This document shows, piece after piece, positions 53,883 through 62,303 of a stretch of DNA of 64,000 nt. The position numbers and the translations under genes were made by a program. The first letter of the stretch is position 1. Each line of letters begins with the position of its first letter. A model generated the notes under the pieces. That model ran no database searches. It worked only from the letters and a program-made list of their open reading frames with translations, and was not told where the DNA came from. The stretch comes from Thermoanaerobaculia bacterium (GTDB lineage Bacteria > Acidobacteriota > Thermoanaerobaculia > Multivoradales > Multivoraceae): positions 248,001-312,000 of the forward strand of contig JAJDUI010000037.1 in assembly GCA_022826745.1 (NCBI GenBank), written 5' to 3'.

Positions 53883-54383
53883 ATGGCGAGCAGTGAGGCT
53901 GGTTCGGAGGCGGCGGACGCCGCGTTGAAGAAGCTCGAAGCCGGGATCGAGCTGTTCCACGGGGATCGGGTCGCTGAAGCCCGGACCGAGTTCGAGGCGG
54001 TGATCGCTGGCGGGGCGGTGGGCCGGCTCACGAGCCGCGCCAGGGACTACCTCGCGGCATGCGACCGGGCCGAGGCAGCGAAGGACGGGAAGGGCAACGA
54101 CGCGTTCCTCGAGGCGGTCATGGCCCGGAACGACGGCGACCTGGAGGGCGCCCTGAAGATCTGCACGGCGGGGTCGCGCACCAGGGACGGCCGCTTCGTC
54201 TACCTCGCGTCCTGTATCCGCGCGCTGCTGGGCGAATCGGCGCCGGCGCTCGATTCGCTGGCGAAGGCGGTGGAGCTGGATCCGACGAACCGGGTGCGCG
54301 CCTTTCACGACACGGACTTCGCTTCCCTCAACGAAGACGAGCGCTTCCTGAGCCTCGTCCATGACCACGCCGACGGAGGATGA
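53883..54383 (+). CDS. TPR-like cytoplasmic protein
   Basis: A 166-residue protein with helical repeats: AALKKLEAGIELFHGDRVAEARTEFEAVI, RARDYLAACDRAEAAKD, DLEGALKICTAG and ESAPALDSLAKAVELDPTNRVRAFHD. No signal peptide or membrane segment is visible. It looks like a small TPR adaptor. It overlaps glmU by 4 bases (ATGA), so it is made together with that enzyme. The function is unknown. Confidence 0.72.
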   Translation: MASSEAGSEAADAALKKLEAGIELFHGDRVAEARTEFEAVIAGGAVGRLTSRARDYLAACDRAEAAKDGKGNDAFLEAVMARNDGDLEGALKICTAGSRTRDGRFVYLASCIRALLGESAPALDSLAKAVELDPTNRVRAFHDTDFASLNEDERFLSLVHDHADGG

Positions 54384-55678
54384 CCTCCAGCACCGTCGCG
54401 GCCGTCATTCTCGCCGCCGGTCACAGCAAGCGGCTTCGTTCGGAACAGCCGAAGGTCCTTCACCGGGTGAGCGGCAGGCCGCTCGTGTCCTGGGTCGTTC
54501 AGGCCGCGCGCGACGTGGGCTGCGCTCCGATCATTCTCGTCACAGGTAGCGGGGCGGACGAGGTCCGTTCGGTGCTCGAGAGCGAGGACGGGGGCGTGGA
54601 CGACATCGTCTGGGTGGAGCAGCCGGAGCAACGGGGCACGGGGCACGCGCTGTCGATGGCTCGCGAATCCCTGCGCTCTGAGGGACTGGCGCTGGTCCTC
54701 TCGGGCGACGCGCCCCTGGTCCGCCCGGGGACCCTGCGAGCCCTGCTCGAAGCCGCCGGCGCCGGATGGGGCAGCGTTGCGGTCGTCGACGACGACACGG
54801 CCGCGCTTCGCACGGTCGACGCCGGCCACAACGCCGGCCCCTGTGCGCTCCCCGTTCCGGAGATCTTCGACTGGCTCGAGAAGGCCGACGCCGCCAACGC
54901 CGGAGGCGAGTTCCGTCTGACCGATGCCGTTTCGGCCGCCGCTAGCGAGCAGCCGGTGGCGGCAGTCCGGGTCGAAGACGCCTCGGAGGTGCTGCGAGTC
55001 AACTCGCGGGCCGACCTCGCCGCCGTTCACCGCGTCTTCTACCGGCGCAGCGTCGATGCGCTGCTTGCCGCGGGCGTCACCGTCCTCGACCCGGAGAGCG
55101 CCTGGATCGATGCCGGCGTGACGGTCGGCGCCGACTCGATACTGCACCCCAACGTCACCCTCCTCGGCGCCTCCAGCGTGGGGAGCGGCTGCACCGTCCA
55201 CGCCGGCGCCTGGATCCGCGACTGCGTCCTCGGCGACGGCATCGAGGTGCTGCCCTACTCGGTGCTCGACGGCGCGCGCGTCGCCGCGGACTGCACGATC
55301 GGCCCCTTCGCCCGCCTGCGGCCGGAGGCCGTGCTCGAGGACGGCGCGAAGGTGGGCAACTTCGTGGAGGTCAAGAAGGCGACGCTGGGTCCCGGCGTCA
55401 AGGCGTCGCATCTCGCCTATCTTGGCGACGCTTCGGTGGGCGCCGGCGCCAACATCGGCGCCGGGGTCATCACCTGCAACTACGACGGCAAGAAGAAGAG
55501 CCGCACGGTGATCGGCGAAGGCGCCTTCGTCGGCAGCGACTGCATCCTGGTGGCGCCGGTCGAAGTCGGCGCCGGCGCGTACACCGGCGCCGGATCGGTG
55601 ATCACGAAGGACGTGCCCGACGAGTCGCTCGCGGTGGGGCGCGCGCGCCAGAAGAACATCAAGCGCCGGCCCCGGTGA
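54380..55678 (+). CDS. glmU: Bifunctional UDP-N-acetylglucosamine pyrophosphorylase / glucosamine-1-phosphate acetyltransferase
   Basis: A 432-residue GlmU, slightly short against the usual 450-460. The N-terminal uridylyltransferase domain has VAAVILAAGHSKRLRSEQPKVLH and EQRGTGHALS. The C-terminal left-handed beta-helix acetyltransferase has GPFARLRPEAVLEDGAKVGNFVEVKKA, SHLAYLGDASVGAGANIGAGVITCNYDGKKKSRTVIG. It makes UDP-GlcNAc for peptidoglycan and LPS. It overlaps the TPR gene by 4 bases and precedes the helicase by 4. Confidence 0.95.
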   Translation: MTSSTVAAVILAAGHSKRLRSEQPKVLHRVSGRPLVSWVVQAARDVGCAPIILVTGSGADEVRSVLESEDGGVDDIVWVEQPEQRGTGHALSMARESLRSEGLALVLSGDAPLVRPGTLRALLEAAGAGWGSVAVVDDDTAALRTVDAGHNAGPCALPVPEIFDWLEKADAANAGGEFRLTDAVSAAASEQPVAAVRVEDASEVLRVNSRADLAAVHRVFYRRSVDALLAAGVTVLDPESAWIDAGVTVGADSILHPNVTLLGASSVGSGCTVHAGAWIRDCVLGDGIEVLPYSVLDGARVAADCTIGPFARLRPEAVLEDGAKVGNFVEVKKATLGPGVKASHLAYLGDASVGAGANIGAGVITCNYDGKKKSRTVIGEGAFVGSDCILVAPVEVGAGAYTGAGSVITKDVPDESLAVGRARQKNIKRRPR

Positions 55679-55682
55679 CGGC

Positions 55683-58001
55683 GTGGACTTCCGTTCCCGG
55701 CTGAACCCGGAACAACTCGCGGCGGTCACCCACGACGGCGGCCCGCTGCTCGTCGTCGCCGGCGCCGGATCGGGCAAGACCCGGGTCATCACGTACCGGA
55801 TCGCCTGGCTGATCGCCGAGCGGAACGTCGAGCCGTGGCGGATCGCGGCCGTCACCTTCACGAACAAGGCCGCGGACGAGATGCGCGGCCGGGCGCTCGA
55901 CCTGGTCGGCGGCAATGCCAGTGTCTTCGTCGGCACCTTCCACCGCTTCTGCGTCCGCCTGCTGCGGCGCTACGGCGACCGGGTGGGTCTGCGGCCGGAC
56001 TTCGCGATCGTGGACGCGCCGGACCAGTTGCGGCTGATCAAGGCGTCGCTCAAGGCCGAGAACCTCGACGAACAGGTCTTCCAGCCGCGCGCGGTCCAGG
56101 GGCGGATCAGCGGCGCGAAGAACCGCCTGCTCACGCCGCCCGCCTTCGAGAAGGAGGCCGAGGACTTTTTCGACCGTCATGTCGCCCTCGTGTTCCGCCG
56201 GTACCAGGCCGAGCTGCGGCGTACAGGCGGCGTCGACTTCGACGACCTGATCGCGCTCGCCGTGCTCCTGCTGCGCGACGACGAGGAAGTCGGCGCGCAG
56301 GTCAGGGGACGCTTCCGCCACCTGCTCGTCGACGAGTTCCAGGACACGAACGCGGCCCAACTGGAGCTCGTGAAGAACCTGGTGATCGACCCGGACGGTT
56401 CCGTCTCGGGCCTGACCGCGGTCGGCGACGAGGACCAGAGCATCTACGGCTGGCGCGGGGCCGAACTCGACAACCTCCTGCGGTTCGAGAAGCACTTCCC
56501 GGGCGGCGGGGTCCGCAAGCTGGAGCGGAACTACCGCTCGACCCAGAACATCCTCGACGCTTCGGGCGCCGTCATCTCGCGCAACGAACAGCGCCGGGGC
56601 AAGACCCTGTGGACGGACAAGGGCGCCGGCGACCCCCTGGAGCTCTTCTACGCCGGCGATCACGAGGACGAGGCGCGCTGGGTCGTGGGACGGTTGGCGG
56701 AACTCCGCACGGAGGGGTTCGAGTTCGGGGACATGGCGGTGCTGGTGCGTACGAACGCGCAGACCCGGGCGATCGAGGACCAGTTGCTGCGCGGCGAGAT
56801 CCCCTACTGCCTGGTCGCCGGGATCCGGTTCTACGAGCGCGCCGAGGTCAAGGACCTGATCGCCTACCTGCGGGTCATCGCCAACCCGCAGGACAACCTC
56901 TCCCTGCGCCGGATCCTGAACCAGCCGCGGCGGGGCATCGGCGGCAGGACCGAAGAGGTGCTGCTCGAGCGCGCGGCCGGGATGGGCAACTCGCTGTGGG
57001 ACGCGATCCGCCTCGATCCCCTGCAGGAGCTGCCGGCCCGCAGCCTGCGCGCGGTCCGGAACTTCAAGGGCCTCGTCGAGGCGCTGCGCGGAGAGGCGGA
57101 GCGTCAGCCCCTGGCCGAACTCGTCCGCGGCACGATCGTCGCCGCCGGCTTCGAGGCGCTCTACGGCAAGGGCGACGAGGAGGCCCAGGAACGGCTCGAG
57201 AACCTGAACGAGCTCGTGTCGTCGGCCCACGACTTCGAGACCCTTCACGGCCTGAGCGGCGTTCCGGCGAGGATCGCCGCTGCTCCCGGCGATGGAGAGA
57301 GCCTGAACGCCGGCGAAGCGTCGCTCTTCGACGAAGCGGCCGAGCCGGCCGTCAGCCCCCTGGTGAACTTTCTGGACTACGTCTCCCTGGTCAGCGACAC
57401 GGACGGTCTGAACGCCGAACTGGGCGTCGCCCTCATGACGCTGCACAGCGCCAAGGGCCTCGAGTATCCGGCCGTCTTCGTCACCGGTCTCGAAGACGGC
57501 CTGCTCCCGCACTTCCACGCCGGCCTCGCGGCGCGGGACATCGAGGAGGAGAGGCGGCTGTTCTACGTCGGCATGACCCGGGCCGAGCAGCGGCTGCTCC
57601 TCAGCGGCTGCCGCCGCCGGATGGTCGCCGGACAGTTCCAGGACCAGCAGCCGTCGCCCTTCCTCGCCGACCTGCCGGAGGAACTCGTCGAAACCACACG
57701 CAGCACGGAACTCTGGGGCGGCCCGCGGACCGCCGGCGTGCGCAGCTACTTCGGCACCGACCGCGCCGGCGCGGCTACGTCCTTCCGGGCAGCGTCTCCC
57801 TCCCGCCGGGTTCGGAAGCCGCCGACCGAACGAATCGCCGGCGTCCTGCGGCCCGGCGCCGTCGTGCGCCATGCGACCCTGGGCAAGGGCGTCGTTCTGC
57901 AGCTCGACGGAGACGGCGAGAACGCGAAGCTGACCGTGTTCTTCGACAAGGCCGGCAAGCGGAAGCTCGTCCGCCGCTACGCCCCGCTCGAAGTGCTCTA
58001 G
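55683..58001 (+). CDS. pcrA: UvrD/PcrA-type DNA helicase
   Basis: A 772-residue superfamily 1 helicase. Visible motifs are LNPEQLAAVTHDGGPLLVVAGAGSGKTRVI (Q-motif and Walker A), AVTFTNKAADEM, TFHRFCVRLLRRYG, LVDEFQDTNAAQ (Walker B), GDEDQSIYGWRGA, LERNYRST, LMTLHSAKGLEYPAVFVTG and YVGMTRAEQRLLLS. The C-terminus (GVLRPGAVVRHATLGKGVVLQLDG) is the Tudor-like end seen in PcrA, which binds RNA polymerase. It unwinds DNA in repair and replication-restart. The start is GTG 55683. Confidence 0.93.
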   Translation: MDFRSRLNPEQLAAVTHDGGPLLVVAGAGSGKTRVITYRIAWLIAERNVEPWRIAAVTFTNKAADEMRGRALDLVGGNASVFVGTFHRFCVRLLRRYGDRVGLRPDFAIVDAPDQLRLIKASLKAENLDEQVFQPRAVQGRISGAKNRLLTPPAFEKEAEDFFDRHVALVFRRYQAELRRTGGVDFDDLIALAVLLLRDDEEVGAQVRGRFRHLLVDEFQDTNAAQLELVKNLVIDPDGSVSGLTAVGDEDQSIYGWRGAELDNLLRFEKHFPGGGVRKLERNYRSTQNILDASGAVISRNEQRRGKTLWTDKGAGDPLELFYAGDHEDEARWVVGRLAELRTEGFEFGDMAVLVRTNAQTRAIEDQLLRGEIPYCLVAGIRFYERAEVKDLIAYLRVIANPQDNLSLRRILNQPRRGIGGRTEEVLLERAAGMGNSLWDAIRLDPLQELPARSLRAVRNFKGLVEALRGEAERQPLAELVRGTIVAAGFEALYGKGDEEAQERLENLNELVSSAHDFETLHGLSGVPARIAAAPGDGESLNAGEASLFDEAAEPAVSPLVNFLDYVSLVSDTDGLNAELGVALMTLHSAKGLEYPAVFVTGLEDGLLPHFHAGLAARDIEEERRLFYVGMTRAEQRLLLSGCRRRMVAGQFQDQQPSPFLADLPEELVETTRSTELWGGPRTAGVRSYFGTDRAGAATSFRAASPSRRVRKPPTERIAGVLRPGAVVRHATLGKGVVLQLDGDGENAKLTVFFDKAGKRKLVRRYAPLEVL

Positions 58002-58011
58002 CGGGGTGCCG

Positions 58012-58088
58012 TGGTGCGCCCGAAGGGATTCGAACCCCTGACCTACGGCTCCGGAGGCCGTCGCTCTATCCAGCTGAGCTACGGGCGC
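58012..58088 (-). tRNA. tRNA-Arg (anticodon CCG)
   Basis: On the minus strand the acceptor stem GCGCCCG pairs with CGGGCGC, with the D-arm GCTC...GAGC, anticodon stem ACGGC/GCCGT around CTCCGGA (anticodon CCG) and T-loop TTCGAAT. Discriminator A and an encoded CCA (58012-58014) follow. It reads CGG, a codon frequent in this GC-rich DNA. Confidence 0.97.
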
Positions 58089-58115
58089 GCGAACGGAACG
58101 GTTTCGGAATCGGGA

Positions 58116-58192
58116 TGGGGTGGATGAGGGGACTTGAACCCCCAACCACTTGAACCACAATCAAGCGCTCTACCGGTTGAGCTACATCCACC
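58116..58192 (-). tRNA. tRNA-His (anticodon GTG)
   Basis: On the minus strand the acceptor stem GTGGATG pairs with CATCCAC, with an extra 5' G (58192) opposite C73, the tRNA-His identity feature. Anticodon stem CTTGA/TCAAG encloses TTGTGGT (anticodon GTG). CCA is encoded at 58116-58118. Confidence 0.97.
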
Positions 58193-58222
58193 AGACATCT
58201 TCAAACCGAACTCTCAACGATC

Positions 58223-58299
58223 TGGCCTGCCTGGAGGGACTCGAACCCCCGACCCGCGGCTTAGAAGGCCGCCGCTCTATCCAGCTGAGCTACAGGCAG
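58223..58299 (-). tRNA. tRNA-Arg (anticodon TCT)
   Basis: On the minus strand acceptor stem CTGCCTG pairs with CAGGCAG. Anticodon stem GCGGC/GCCGC encloses CTTCTAA, giving anticodon TCT for AGA/AGG. T-arm GGGGG/CCCTC with TTCGAGT loop. Discriminator G and CCA (58223-58225) are encoded. Confidence 0.97.
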
Positions 58300-58348
58300 G
58301 CGAAAGCGACAGCGACAGGTTAGCCGAGGTCCGGGCTAGCGAGCGATA

Positions 58349-58422
58349 TCGGGGCGCCCAGATTTGAACTGAGGACCCCCTGCGCCCAAGGCAGGTGCGC
58401 TACCAGACTGCGCCACGCCCCG
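58349..58422 (-). tRNA. tRNA-Pro (anticodon TGG)
   Basis: On the minus strand acceptor stem CGGGGCG pairs with CGCCCCG, discriminator A. Anticodon stem CCTGC/GCAGG encloses CTTGGGC, giving anticodon TGG. T-arm CTCAG/CTGGG with TTCAAAT loop. Unlike the other three tRNAs here the 3' CCA is not encoded (TAT follows). Confidence 0.96.
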
Positions 58423-58489
58423 ACAGGCAAGGCGGCGAATGATAGCAGCCTGCGGCGCGGGATGGCGCTGCCCCTTATGCTCTGGCCGG

Positions 58490-59575
58490 ATGACCGCCAC
58501 GGAGCAGAAACCGCGCCGGCCGCTCCGCGTCCTGCTCGTTCGCCTTTCCGCGATCGGCGACTGCCTCCATGCGGCTCCGGTGGCGTCGGCGCTCCGCGGC
58601 GCTCATCCGGACGCGTTCATCGGCTGGGCCATCCAGGAACCGGCCGCGACTCTGCTGCGTGGCTACACCGGCGTCGACCGCCTCCACCTGTATCCGCGAC
58701 GGACCCGCGGCATCGGCGCCCATCTCGACGCGCTCAGGCGCTTTCGCCGCGAACTCAGGAGCTGCCGGTACGACGTCGCGGTCGACGTCCAGGGCCTCAC
58801 GAAGAGCGGCCTGGTCGCCTGGTGGAGCGGCGCCGGGGAACGGGTCGGCTTCCGCGGCGGGCCGGCGATGGGAAGCCGCGAACTGAACGCCCTGTTCCTC
58901 AACCGGCGCTTCGCCGTCGGCCTCGGGGTGAGGCACGTCGTCGACCGCAATCTGGCCCTGCTGAGCGCTTCGGGGCTGGTTGTCGACGAGCACCCGGTCG
59001 CGGAGTGGCGGCTGCCCGACTACGCCGAGCCCGGGCCCCTCTCTTTCCTCGAGCGCCATGATCTGAGCGATGGCCGCTACGCGGTGGTGTCGCCCGGAAC
59101 GATCTGGCGCACGAAGCACTGGCCTCCGCGGCACTTCGCGGCGGCCGTCCGGCGCATCGGGAGCGAGCGCGGCCTGCCGGTCGTCGTCGCCTGGGCGGGC
59201 GAAGAGGAGCGACGGGCGGCCGAGGAGATCGTCTCCGGCGCCGGGGACGGCTGCCGCGTCCTGCTGGCGCCGCCGACCGACCTCCGCGAACTGGCGACGC
59301 TGCTGCGGCGCGCCGCACTGTTCCTGGGCTGCGACTCCGGTCCCGCCCACCTGGCGGCCGCCCTGGGCGTTCCCTGCGTTTCGGTTTTCGGCCCGACCGA
59401 TCCTGCCCGAAACGGTCCCTATGGGCCGCGGTCGGCCGCGGTGCAGCTCGATCAGCCGCTGGACTGCCAGCCGTGCTGGCGCCGCACCTGCAGCCGCGGC
59501 GACTTCGCCTGCATGGAGCGGCTCGATGCCGACCGCGTCGTGGCGGCCAGCCTGGCCAGGCTCGACACGGCATAA
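58490..59575 (+). CDS. GT9-family glycosyltransferase (LPS heptosyltransferase-like)
   Basis: A 361-residue GT-B enzyme of the ADP-heptose:LPS heptosyltransferase family. It starts RVLLVRLSAIGDCLHAAPVASALRGAHPDAFIGWAIQEP, has VVSPGTIWRTKHWPPRHFAAAVRRI, and the C-terminal LFLGCDSGPAHLAAALGVPCVSVFGPTDPARNGPYG that binds the donor. It transfers heptose or another sugar to the lipid A core, acting at the inner face of the membrane. ATG 58490 is chosen. It lies after the tRNA array on the other strand. Confidence 0.9.
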   Translation: MTATEQKPRRPLRVLLVRLSAIGDCLHAAPVASALRGAHPDAFIGWAIQEPAATLLRGYTGVDRLHLYPRRTRGIGAHLDALRRFRRELRSCRYDVAVDVQGLTKSGLVAWWSGAGERVGFRGGPAMGSRELNALFLNRRFAVGLGVRHVVDRNLALLSASGLVVDEHPVAEWRLPDYAEPGPLSFLERHDLSDGRYAVVSPGTIWRTKHWPPRHFAAAVRRIGSERGLPVVVAWAGEEERRAAEEIVSGAGDGCRVLLAPPTDLRELATLLRRAALFLGCDSGPAHLAAALGVPCVSVFGPTDPARNGPYGPRSAAVQLDQPLDCQPCWRRTCSRGDFACMERLDADRVVAASLARLDTA

Positions 59576-59587
59576 GCTCCCCGGGAG

Positions 59588-59842
59588 ATGCCGGAAACCC
59601 CAGACGACGCCCCGACGCTCGTCCGGCCGCCGACGTTCGACCGGACCGCCGGCCGCCTGCTGGCGGCGGCCATCGTCGTGGGCGGACTCACGATCGGGAT
59701 CGTCATGCTCTGGCGCGACTTCAGTTGGCTGATGGCGCTGTCGAGCGGCGCGGGAGTCGCCGTCCTCATCTTCTTCTGCGGCCGGGCCATCCGCGTCCTG
59801 CGCTTCGAGTACCTCCGTCCGCCCTTCGAGCGGGAGGACTAA
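59588..59842 (+). CDS. Small two-helix membrane protein (unknown)
   Basis: An 84-residue protein with a Pro/Asp-rich N-terminus, two hydrophobic helices (LLAAAIVVGGLTIGIVML and LMALSSGAGVAVLIFFCG) separated by a short WRDFSW turn, and a basic/acidic tail (RVLRFEYLRPPFERED). I do not recognise a family. It is 12 bases after the GT9 gene and 4 before the NUDIX gene, in one operon. Confidence 0.65.
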   Translation: MPETPDDAPTLVRPPTFDRTAGRLLAAAIVVGGLTIGIVMLWRDFSWLMALSSGAGVAVLIFFCGRAIRVLRFEYLRPPFERED

Positions 59843-59846
59843 GGGG

Positions 59847-60413
59847 TTGAAGGTCCGTCCCTGGCAGGTCGAGGCCGCGCGCACCGAGTTCGACCACCCC
59901 CTTCTGCAGCTCGAGGCGCAGGAACTGCGCGCCGGCGTCGACCGGCGTCAGGCGATCGTCCTGCGGTCGGCGGACTGGGTCAACGTGATTCCCCTGATCG
60001 AGGCGGACCCCGGGGCGCACGGCGAGGGCGCGACGGTCGTGTTCATCCGCCAGTGGCGCTTCGGCCGCGCCGCCGAGTCGCTGGAGATTCCCGGCGGCAT
60101 CGTCGAGCCGGGCGAGGATGGGAGAGTCGCCGCCGCGCGGGAGCTCCACGAGGAGACCGGCTACCGGGCGGGAACGATCGAACGGCTCGGCGAGGTCGAA
60201 CCGAACCCCGCGATCCTCGACAACGTCTGTTCGCTCTGGCTGGCCCGCGACCTGATCCACACCGGCGACCCGATCGGGGACGGCAGCGAAGAACTCGAAG
60301 TGGTCCTCGTGCCGCTGCGGGAAGTTCCGGAACGCATCGCCAGTGGCGAGATCAGCCATTCCCTCGTCGTCGCGGCCTTCTACTTCTTCGCCCGCCGGTA
60401 CGGTTTCTCTTGA
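59847..60413 (+). CDS. NUDIX hydrolase (ADP-ribose pyrophosphatase-like)
   Basis: A 188-residue NUDIX protein with a complete Nudix box (GGIVEPGEDGRVAAARELHEETGY; pattern GX5EX7REUXEEXGU) at about 88-111. The VVFIRQWRFGRAAESLEIPGG segment before it and EPNPAILDN after it resemble ADP-ribose and GDP-mannose hydrolases. It starts at TTG 59847, and its stop is overlapped by the next gene's TTG (TTGA). Confidence 0.88.
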   Translation: MKVRPWQVEAARTEFDHPLLQLEAQELRAGVDRRQAIVLRSADWVNVIPLIEADPGAHGEGATVVFIRQWRFGRAAESLEIPGGIVEPGEDGRVAAARELHEETGYRAGTIERLGEVEPNPAILDNVCSLWLARDLIHTGDPIGDGSEELEVVLVPLREVPERIASGEISHSLVVAAFYFFARRYGFS

Positions 60414-61141
60414 ACGGGCGCCGGGGAGAGAGTCCGGTCGCCGCGCGTAGCGACGGCCGGCCGCGGCTCCGGGGCGTTTCGCTGGACGCGACCGGAACGC
60501 TGATCGCCTGCCCTCGGCGCGGCGAGATCTACGCCGAAGTCCTCGCCCGCCACGGTCTCGAACTCTCAGCCGCCGACATCGAGCGGGGCTTCCTGACCGC
60601 CTGGAAGGAGTTCGAGTGCCGCCTCGCCCGCGGCGAGGACCGGTACAGCAGCCATCCGAACGGAGCTCGCGGTTTCTGGGGCGACCTGCTGGAGCGCATG
60701 TGTCTCCTGCTCGAGCGGGAAGCGCCGGGACCCTTCGCCGGCGCGGAGCTCTTCGCCCGCTTCGAACGCGCCGACGCCTGGGAACTCCGGCCCGGATGCC
60801 GGAAGGTCCTCTCGGAGCTGCGTCGCCGGGGCCTGCGCGTCGCGGTCACCAGCAACTGGGACCGGCGCCTGCCGCGGGTCCTGGCCAACCTCGGACTCGG
60901 GCGTTACGTCGACGCCGTCGTCTGCTCGGAGGACGTGGGCTCGGCGAAACCGGCCGAGCCGATCTTCCTCGCCGCCTGCCGGGAGCTGGAGCTTCAGCCG
61001 GCCTCCGTGCTCCACGTCGGCGACGCGAAGATCGAGGACCGCGAAGGAGCGTTGGCGGCCGGCCTGGAGGCGCTGTGGCTGAACCCTGCGGGTGGCGACA
61101 TCGGCTCGTTGGACGAGGTTCTGGACTATCTGCCGAAGTAG
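60410..61141 (+). CDS. HAD-superfamily hydrolase (subfamily IA)
   Basis: A 243-residue HAD phosphatase. Motif I is SLDATGTLI (nucleophile Asp), motif II is VAVTSNWDRRL, motif III lies in VGSAKPAEPIFLAAC (Lys) and motif IV is VLHVGDAKIEDREGALAAGLEALWL. A helical cap sits between motifs I and II. The DATGT form resembles the HDHD3 group. The substrate is unknown. TTG 60410 overlaps the NUDIX stop (TTGA). Confidence 0.87.
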   Translation: MNGRRGESPVAARSDGRPRLRGVSLDATGTLIACPRRGEIYAEVLARHGLELSAADIERGFLTAWKEFECRLARGEDRYSSHPNGARGFWGDLLERMCLLLEREAPGPFAGAELFARFERADAWELRPGCRKVLSELRRRGLRVAVTSNWDRRLPRVLANLGLGRYVDAVVCSEDVGSAKPAEPIFLAACRELELQPASVLHVGDAKIEDREGALAAGLEALWLNPAGGDIGSLDEVLDYLPK

Positions 61142-61186
61142 GAAGCACGAGGCGCTGCTACACTGCTTGATGGCGGGGCCTGCGCA

Positions 61187-61693
61187 ATGAAGATCTCCAC
61201 CAAGGGTGAGTACGGCATCCGCGCCATGCTGTACGTGGCGATGCATGCGGACGGCGGTCCGGTGCCCAGCCACGAGATCGCCGTGAATCAGGGAATTCCG
61301 GAACCCTACCTGCGCCAGATCCTGGCGGCCCTCGCCCGGGACCACCTGATCCGCTCGAACCGCGGTCCCCAGGGCGGCCACCTGCTGGGCCGACCGGCCG
61401 AGAACATCTCGATGCACGACATCCTGGTCGCGCTGGAAGGACACACGACCTCGATCGACCACATCCTCGCCCAACCCTGCACGATCGGCGTGGGACCGAA
61501 GCACTGTGCTATCCGCGAGGTGTTCCTCAGCGTCAAGGAGGCGGTCGAGACCATCCTGTGCAACTACAGCCTCGCCGATCTGGCCGCCCGCCAGCAGGAA
61601 GTCTGCGAGTGCAAGATCGAGATCCCGCACGACCTGCCGCCGGAACGCGTTGCCGCTTCCCCCGGCCGGCCGCTGCACGTCATCGCCGACTGA
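61187..61693 (+). CDS. Rrf2-family transcriptional regulator (IscR/NsrR-like)
   Basis: A 168-residue winged-helix protein: MKISTKGEYGIRAMLYVAMH, EIAVNQGIPEPYLRQILAALARDHLIRSNRGPQGGHLLGRPAENISMHDIL. Cysteines at about 98, 107 and 125 and a CxC near 142 could bind an Fe-S cluster, although the spacing differs from IscR (Cys92/98/104). A role sensing iron-sulphur status, NO or cysteine is plausible. The Fe-S enzyme ispH lies two genes downstream. ATG 61187 is a good start. Confidence 0.88.
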   Translation: MKISTKGEYGIRAMLYVAMHADGGPVPSHEIAVNQGIPEPYLRQILAALARDHLIRSNRGPQGGHLLGRPAENISMHDILVALEGHTTSIDHILAQPCTIGVGPKHCAIREVFLSVKEAVETILCNYSLADLAARQQEVCECKIEIPHDLPPERVAASPGRPLHVIAD

Positions 61694-61709
61694 AACCGGG
61701 AACCCGCCG

Positions 61710-62225
61710 TTGCCGATCGGTCCCCGCGTCTCGCGGTTCGCGCCCGCTTGCGTTGCTCTTCTTGCGTTCGCAGCCGGCTGGGCCTGCGGGGTCCCTTCCG
61801 ACCCGCCCGCCCTCGACGAGAACGACCTGGAAACCGTGGCGGTGGGACAGCCGGCGGACTCCATTCTCAGGCCGGAGGAGGACGAACAGGAGCAGCGGGC
61901 GCCGGAAGTGGCGGTGCGCGGCCGTATTCCCGGCGCCTTCCCGGACGGCTTCCCCGTTCCGGACGCTTCCACGGTGGTCGACTTCGGCGACGTGGCGACG
62001 GAAGAAGGCGAGCCCGTCACGGCGGAGTACGTCGGACTGCTCCTCCCGTTGGGCGCTCCTGCCGCGCGGGAGTGGTTGCTGCGCGAGGCGCAGGCCGCGG
62101 GCTGGCGGGCGACGCTCGGAGAGTCGATGACCTTCAGCAGGGGCGACGAGTGGGTCGAGGTTGCGATCGAACCGGGCGCGACGCCGGGCAACTCGGCGGC
62201 GCGGTTCGAGTACGCGAAGCCGTAG
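61710..62225 (+). CDS. Exported protein, possibly a lipoprotein (unknown)
   Basis: A 171-residue protein starting at TTG 61710 with a hydrophobic signal (FAPACVALLAFAAGWACG). The Cys after GWA might be lipidated, but this is not a standard lipobox. The mature part is acidic at first (LDENDLETVA), then has a compact domain (GRIPGAFPDGFPVPDASTVVDFGDV ... AAREWLLREAQAAGW ... GDEWVEVAIEPG). I do not recognise the family. It lies between the Rrf2 regulator and ispH. Confidence 0.6.
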   Translation: MPIGPRVSRFAPACVALLAFAAGWACGVPSDPPALDENDLETVAVGQPADSILRPEEDEQEQRAPEVAVRGRIPGAFPDGFPVPDASTVVDFGDVATEEGEPVTAEYVGLLLPLGAPAAREWLLREAQAAGWRATLGESMTFSRGDEWVEVAIEPGATPGNSAARFEYAKP

Positions 62226-62303
62226 GCTTCTCCTCTCACTGCTAGGATGCGGCCCTCTCCGACCGGATGGTCGGTCGGTTCGAATAGACAGGCGGAAGAG
62301 AGG

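Noticed and set aside
55659..58160. 833-codon open frame on the minus strand
   Set aside because: It is the antisense of the helicase gene, a common artefact in GC-rich DNA; no recognisable protein motifs.
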